Assembly: GCA_028683655.1 (NCBI GenBank)
Contig: JAQUHK010000009.1
Coordinates: forward strand, 1-32,164
Direction: 5' to 3'
From: Alphaproteobacteria bacterium
Lineage (GTDB): Bacteria > Pseudomonadota > Alphaproteobacteria > UBA9219
Length of the DNA: 32,164 bases
The translations under genes were made by a program, and so were the position numbers. The number at the start of each line of letters is the position of its first letter. Within the stretch, counting starts at the first letter, position 1. This document shows positions 32,056-32,164 of this stretch, piece by piece. The notes below the pieces were generated by a model, which was not told the DNA's origin, did not search any database, and saw nothing but the letters and a program-made list of their open reading frames with translations.

Positions 32056-32164
32056 TCACGGCCTTCCACACACAGGAAAAAGTAACAACCCCATACTCAA
32101 ACTCACGCTCTTTAAAACCCTCAGCTACGCCACCATGCACATGACCGTAGCCATCACCGTCGCC

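Noticed and set aside
31823-32144. Overlapping frames on both strands after comM
   Set aside because: They consist mostly of the palindromic element and have no start signal or family likeness.

Overview
The window reads as chromosomal DNA of an alphaproteobacterium of moderately high GC. The evidence is the ruvC-ruvA-ruvB / ybgC-tolQ-tolR-tolA-tolB / pal cluster, the MaoC-phosphotransacetylase fusion next to acetate kinase, and an initiator tRNA with an A29:U41 pair. No marker here fixes the genus. A Dot/Icm-type (type IVB) secretion gene set suggests a lineage that interacts with other cells, but that is inference.

Layout. 1-986 (-) is the N-terminal two thirds of a radical-SAM coproporphyrinogen III dehydrogenase (hemN). 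1217-2769 holds an OmpA-domain envelope protein and a convergent unknown probable lipoprotein. 2991-4191 is tRNA-Leu(GAG) followed by an AT-rich stretch with two small membrane-protein genes and four short att-like repeats that echo the tRNA 3' end. It looks like a small or decayed integration hotspot. 4275-5321 is mltG. 5441-5726 is an unusual array: two ~102 bp repeats that begin like the initiator tRNA, followed by the intact tRNA-fMet. 5756-9010 holds a family 2 glycosyltransferase, a DUF4405-type membrane protein, a DUF134/DUF5320 fusion under a strong promoter with an overlapping inverted repeat, and an Hpt-like/receiver protein.

9046-16673 is one long plus-strand gene train: ruvC, an unknown gene, ruvA, ruvB, a truncated HTH gene, a solute-binding-like protein, ybgC, tolQ, tolR, tolA and tolB. 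pal follows after a terminator and its own leader. The Holliday-junction genes and the Tol-Pal envelope genes form the conserved skeleton. The three unfamiliar genes sit between conserved ones with start/stop overlaps or a close ribosome site.

17732-22515 has a P-loop protein faintly like TsaE, then minus-strand ackA, the MaoC-PTA fusion and a GT4 glycosyltransferase. 22630-30065 (-) is the type IVB secretion block: dotO/icmB, dotM/icmP, an unknown single-TM protein and dotL/icmO. These are the ATPase and coupling-complex parts of the machine. The core-complex genes and effectors are not in the window. 30302-31855 is comM/yifB, followed by a symmetric palindromic repeat element to about 32055. 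Nothing else is visible to the window end.
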